From positions 1 to 6,979 of the forward strand of contig CAMWYI010000096.1 of the NCBI GenBank assembly GCA_947178455.1: DNA of 6,979 nucleotides, read 5' to 3'. Source of the DNA: an uncultured Alistipes sp. GTDB lineage: Bacteria; Bacteroidota; Bacteroidia; Bacteroidales; Rikenellaceae. The first letter of the stretch is position 1. Each line of letters opens with the position of its first letter. Shown one piece after another: positions 5,948 to 6,979 of this stretch. The notes below the pieces were generated by a model, which worked only from the letters and a program-made list of their open reading frames with translations, was not told where the DNA came from and did not search any database. The translations under genes and the position numbers were made by a program.

Positions 5948-6724
5948 ATGACCGCACTCTTTGAAAATATCATCTTCGGCCCCGTGCAGTCGCGGCGGCT
6001 GGGGCTGTCGCTGGGGGTCAATCTGCTGCCCGTAGCGTCGAAACTCTGTTCGTTCGACTGCATCTATTGCGAATGCGGGTGGAATGCCGACCACCCGACC
6101 GACGGGCGCCGGTTCAATCGGCGCGAGGACGTCCGCCGACTGCTCGGCGAGACTTTGCGGCGCATGACGTCCGCCGGAACGCCGCCCGATGTCATCACCT
6201 TTGCGGGCAACGGCGAACCGACCTTGCACCCCGAGTTCGAGGCCGTTATCGACGACACGCTCGCCCTGCGCGACGAACTGGCCCCGACAGCGAAAGTCTC
6301 GGTGCTGACCAACGCCACCCGACTGGGCGACGAAAGTGTCCGGCGGGCCTTGCTGCGGGTCGACAACCCGATTCTGAAACTCGATTCGGCGTTCGATGCC
6401 ACGGTGCGGCTGCTCAACCGGCCGCAGAACCCCGCTTACATCGTGCGCGGGGTGGTCGAACAGATGCGCCGGTTCGACGGACGGATGATTTTGCAGACGA
6501 TGTTTCTGCGGGGGACGTGCGACGGTGCGGCGGTCGACAACACGACCGAAACGGAGGTCGCGGCATGGCTGGCTTTGGTCGACGAGATTCGGCCGCGTCG
6601 GGTCATGGTCTATTCGCTCGACCGCGACACGCCTTGTCCGACGCTCGAAAAAGTGCCGCGCGAAGAGTTGCAGCGCATTGCTGCCCGCGTCGAAGCGCTC
6701 GGCATCGCCTGCTCCGTCGCGTAA
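5948..6724 (+). CDS. Radical SAM protein, COG0731-like, function unknown
   Basis: This is a probable iron-sulfur enzyme that cleaves S-adenosylmethionine to make a radical; its substrate is unknown. The 258-aa product opens with FGPVQSRRLGLSLGVN (10-25), a signature of the COG0731 group of small radical SAM proteins. The [4Fe-4S] motif CxxxCxxC is at Cys34, Cys38 and Cys41, with a further cysteine at 43. TFAGNGEPTLHPEF (84-97) supplies the glycine-rich SAM-binding GNGEPT. VSVLTNAT (117-124), ILKLDS (142-147) and VYSLDRDTP (221-229) mark later barrel strands. No extra cluster-binding (SPASM-type) domain is visible; the tail after 230 is short and helical. COG0731 is related to the wybutosine enzyme TYW1 but lacks its flavodoxin part, so a tRNA or cofactor role is only a guess. 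It begins 7 nt after ftsI and is therefore probably the last gene of that operon. The radical SAM call is firm; the role is open. Confidence 0.9.
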   Translation: MTALFENIIFGPVQSRRLGLSLGVNLLPVASKLCSFDCIYCECGWNADHPTDGRRFNRREDVRRLLGETLRRMTSAGTPPDVITFAGNGEPTLHPEFEAVIDDTLALRDELAPTAKVSVLTNATRLGDESVRRALLRVDNPILKLDSAFDATVRLLNRPQNPAYIVRGVVEQMRRFDGRMILQTMFLRGTCDGAAVDNTTETEVAAWLALVDEIRPRRVMVYSLDRDTPCPTLEKVPREELQRIAARVEALGIACSVA

Positions 6725-6730
6725 GGAGGA

Positions 6731-6979
6731 TTATTTTTCGGTCAGCGCATCGCGCAGCAGCCCGATAGCGAACGCCGAAGCGCGGTCGATGATTTGGCCG
6801 CGGTCGGTGCCGCACTGTTTGCAGACGGCGACCGTGTGCGTCGGGGTGGCGACGGCGAACCACACCGTGCCGACCGGTTTTTCGGGCGAACCGCCCGTCG
6901 GACCGGCGATGCCGGTCGTGGCTATGGCATAATCGGCGCCCGAAATGCGACGGGCCCCTTCGGCCATTTGTCGTGCGAC
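6731..6979 (-). CDS. cinA: CinA C-terminal domain / PncC-type amidohydrolase (5' part outside window)
   Basis: Only the last 82 codons are present; the gene continues past the right edge. The family domain (CinA C-terminal, PncC) deamidates nicotinamide mononucleotide to nicotinate mononucleotide in pyridine nucleotide recycling. The visible reading starts VARQMAEGARR, then TTGIAGPTGGSPEKPVG, the most conserved block of the domain, then GTVWFAVA and the C-terminal helix with DRASAFAIGLLRDALTEK. The ATG at 6967 is not taken as the start, because the conserved VAxxMAxGAR sequence continues upstream of it to the window edge. It cannot be seen whether this is a stand-alone PncC (about 160 aa) or a full-length CinA with an N-terminal MoaB/MogA-like domain. 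Its stop lies 6 nt from that of the convergent radical SAM gene, with no terminator between them. Confidence 0.9.
   Translation of the reverse strand, partial: VARQMAEGARRISGADYAIATTGIAGPTGGSPEKPVGTVWFAVATPTHTVAVCKQCGTDRGQIIDRASAFAIGLLRDALTEK

Noticed and set aside
3700..6063. 787-aa minus-strand open frame as a real gene
   Set aside because: It is codon-aligned antisense to a well-supported ftsI with intact motifs; its translation is rich in His, Arg and Ala, lacks family signatures and is explained by GC-rich codon bias.
6723..6730. AAGGAGGA after the radical SAM stop as a ribosome binding site for another gene
   Set aside because: No plausible start codon or coding frame follows on the plus strand; the DNA beyond codes for the CinA-type protein on the other strand.
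6965..6967. ATG at 6967 (minus) as the start of a small 78-aa gene
   Set aside because: The conserved CinA C-terminal sequence continues in frame through the four codons upstream to the window edge, so the gene is simply cut off there.

Overview
The window looks like chromosomal housekeeping DNA from a GC-rich member of the Bacteroidales; Alistipes or another member of the Rikenellaceae is my best guess. The reasons are: two upstream sequences matching the Bacteroidetes -7 promoter element TAnnTTTG, no convincing Shine-Dalgarno sites before most starts, a Bacteroidetes-style rsmH - ftsL-like - ftsI(PASTA) gene order, and protein sequences of that flavour. The genus is inferred from memory of such proteins, not from a search.

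Layout, left to right. A short leader (1-78) precedes gcvT (79-1179, +), the T-protein of the glycine cleavage system. gcvT converges on deoC (1216-2094, -), deoxyribose-phosphate aldolase, and the two share one compact bidirectional terminator hairpin (1187-1208). A 155-bp divergent intergenic region (2095-2249) follows. It holds a -7 element on each strand and a perfect 9-bp inverted repeat centred between them.

Rightward from there runs a tight four-gene operon: rsmH (2250-3158, 16S rRNA C1402 N4-methyltransferase), an FtsL-like divisome protein (3162-3677), ftsI (3685-5940, a class B penicillin-binding protein with one C-terminal PASTA domain) and a small radical SAM protein (5948-6724). 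Gaps are 3, 7 and 7 nt. This is the front end of the division and cell wall (dcw) cluster, but it lacks mraZ upstream and murE/mraY downstream. The last gene converges, with only 6 nt between stops, on the 3' part of a CinA/PncC-type gene (6731-6979, -) that runs off the window.

The operon links ribosome maturation with septal peptidoglycan synthesis: FtsL is a scaffold for the FtsI transpeptidase. gcvT and deoC are separate metabolic genes (one-carbon/glycine and deoxynucleoside catabolism). No intergenic stretch exceeds 300 bases. I see no mobile element, CRISPR array, RNA gene or prophage, and no clearly undescribed system. The best leads are the symmetric divergent promoter/inverted-repeat arrangement and the uncharacterised radical SAM gene fused into the cell-division operon.
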